Part shown: piece after piece, positions 63,696 to 64,000 of the stretch
Layout of the letters: each line of letters begins with the position of its first letter
Numbering within the stretch: position 1 is the first letter of the stretch
Origin: Shimia marina
Lineage (GTDB): Bacteria > Pseudomonadota > Alphaproteobacteria > Rhodobacterales > Rhodobacteraceae
Assembly: GCF_001458175.1 (NCBI RefSeq)
Contig: NZ_CYPW01000006.1
Location: 687,554 to 751,553, forward strand
Length of the DNA: 64,000 bases
Direction: 5' to 3'
Notes under the pieces: generated by a model
Seen by the model: only the letters and a program-made list of their open reading frames with translations
Databases searched by the model: none
Told to the model about the DNA's origin: nothing
Translations under genes and position numbers: made by a program

Positions 63696-64000
63696 ATGAA
63701 ACCCTTTGGGCAAACCTATCCTATTTTGGTACTGCGCAGTCTGCTGTTTTACAGCAGTGCGGGATTGGCAGTGGTGCCGTTTCTGATGCTCTGGCCTGCG
63801 CTCTGGATATCGCGGGATCGGGTCTATGCGATTTCAGACCGGTATCTGCAGGTGCAGCTTTGGTTGCTGCGTGTGATCTGTGGCGTGCGGTACGAAGTGA
63901 CCGGAAAGGTGCATGTGCCTTCAGGGCCGGTTATTTTTGCGTCACAGCATGAGAGTACTTGGGAAACACTGTATTTTGAGGTCTTGCTCGGGCGTCCGGT
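63696..64000 (+). CDS. plsC: 1-acyl-sn-glycerol-3-phosphate acyltransferase PlsC (3' end outside window)
   Basis: The first 101 codons of an acyltransferase of phospholipid synthesis. The N-terminus has a membrane helix (VLRSLLFYSSAGLAVVPFLMLWPALWI). The catalytic box is ASQHESTWET, an HX4E variant of the HX4D motif common in alphaproteobacterial PlsC. It is divergent from tamA-tamB, so outer-membrane assembly and lipid supply genes share this intergenic region (63479-63695). The ATG at 63696 follows GAAGAGACGAAAC. Confidence 0.88.
   Translation, partial: MKPFGQTYPILVLRSLLFYSSAGLAVVPFLMLWPALWISRDRVYAISDRYLQVQLWLLRVICGVRYEVTGKVHVPSGPVIFASQHESTWETLYFEVLLGRP

Overview
The window is a GC-rich, densely packed alphaproteobacterial chromosome segment. 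It most resembles the Rhodobacterales/Roseobacter group. The grounds are gene content: a petABC bc1 operon, a cydDCABX bd-oxidase locus with Crp/Fnr regulators, a fused DUF442-sulfide:quinone oxidoreductase, an imelysin/di-haem iron locus and alpha-type TamA/TamB. The assignment is from gene content only. No CRISPR array, prophage, insertion sequence or rRNA operon was seen.

Layout. 1-4.2 kb: ubiB (cut by the window edge) and ubiE on the minus strand, then mutM and an enoyl-CoA hydratase. 4.3-10.5 kb: a probable periplasmic iron-acquisition locus (di-haem peroxidase, imelysin, di-haem oxidoreductase, second imelysin, Tat-exported DUF1513 protein). 10.6-20.8 kb: a respiratory and sulfide block with a Crp/Fnr regulator, cydDC, cydAB and an overlooked 44-codon cydX, a second Crp/Fnr regulator, a DUF2892 membrane protein and a fused SQR. 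Three near-identical palindromes (GGTGA-N5-TCACC) lie ahead of the first regulator, cydA and DUF2892 and suggest one shared regulon. 21.3-24.1 kb: petABC. 24.2-31.4 kb: an MFS transporter, rpmJ, tRNA-Val(GAC), N-formylglutamate amidohydrolase, and pncA - hybrid histidine kinase - pncB.

31.3-38.9 kb (mostly minus strand): an APH-type kinase/class-III PLP enzyme pair, arfB, a queuosine-precursor-type transporter followed by a possible small RNA or micro-ORF, and an overlapping UMF1 transporter/mepA/phytase-like operon, then a thioesterase. 39.0-44.4 kb: a YggT protein, recQ, yaaA and a second hybrid kinase. 44.6-52.0 kb: an alpha-2-macroglobulin/pbpC pair. 52.1-57.5 kb: a thiolase, an XRE-cupin regulator and a threonine-degradation operon, kbl - PLP enzyme - tdh, whose Tdh has lost all four structural-zinc cysteines. 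57.7-64 kb: a TetR regulator, tamA-tamB, and the start of plsC behind an exact 20-bp tandem duplication.

The most distinctive observations are the odd-spaced palindrome linking bd oxidase to sulfide oxidation, an 11-bp four-unit tandem repeat found at two distant intergenic sites, the candidate small RNA/peptide at 34.2-34.4 kb, and the modified threonine operon.
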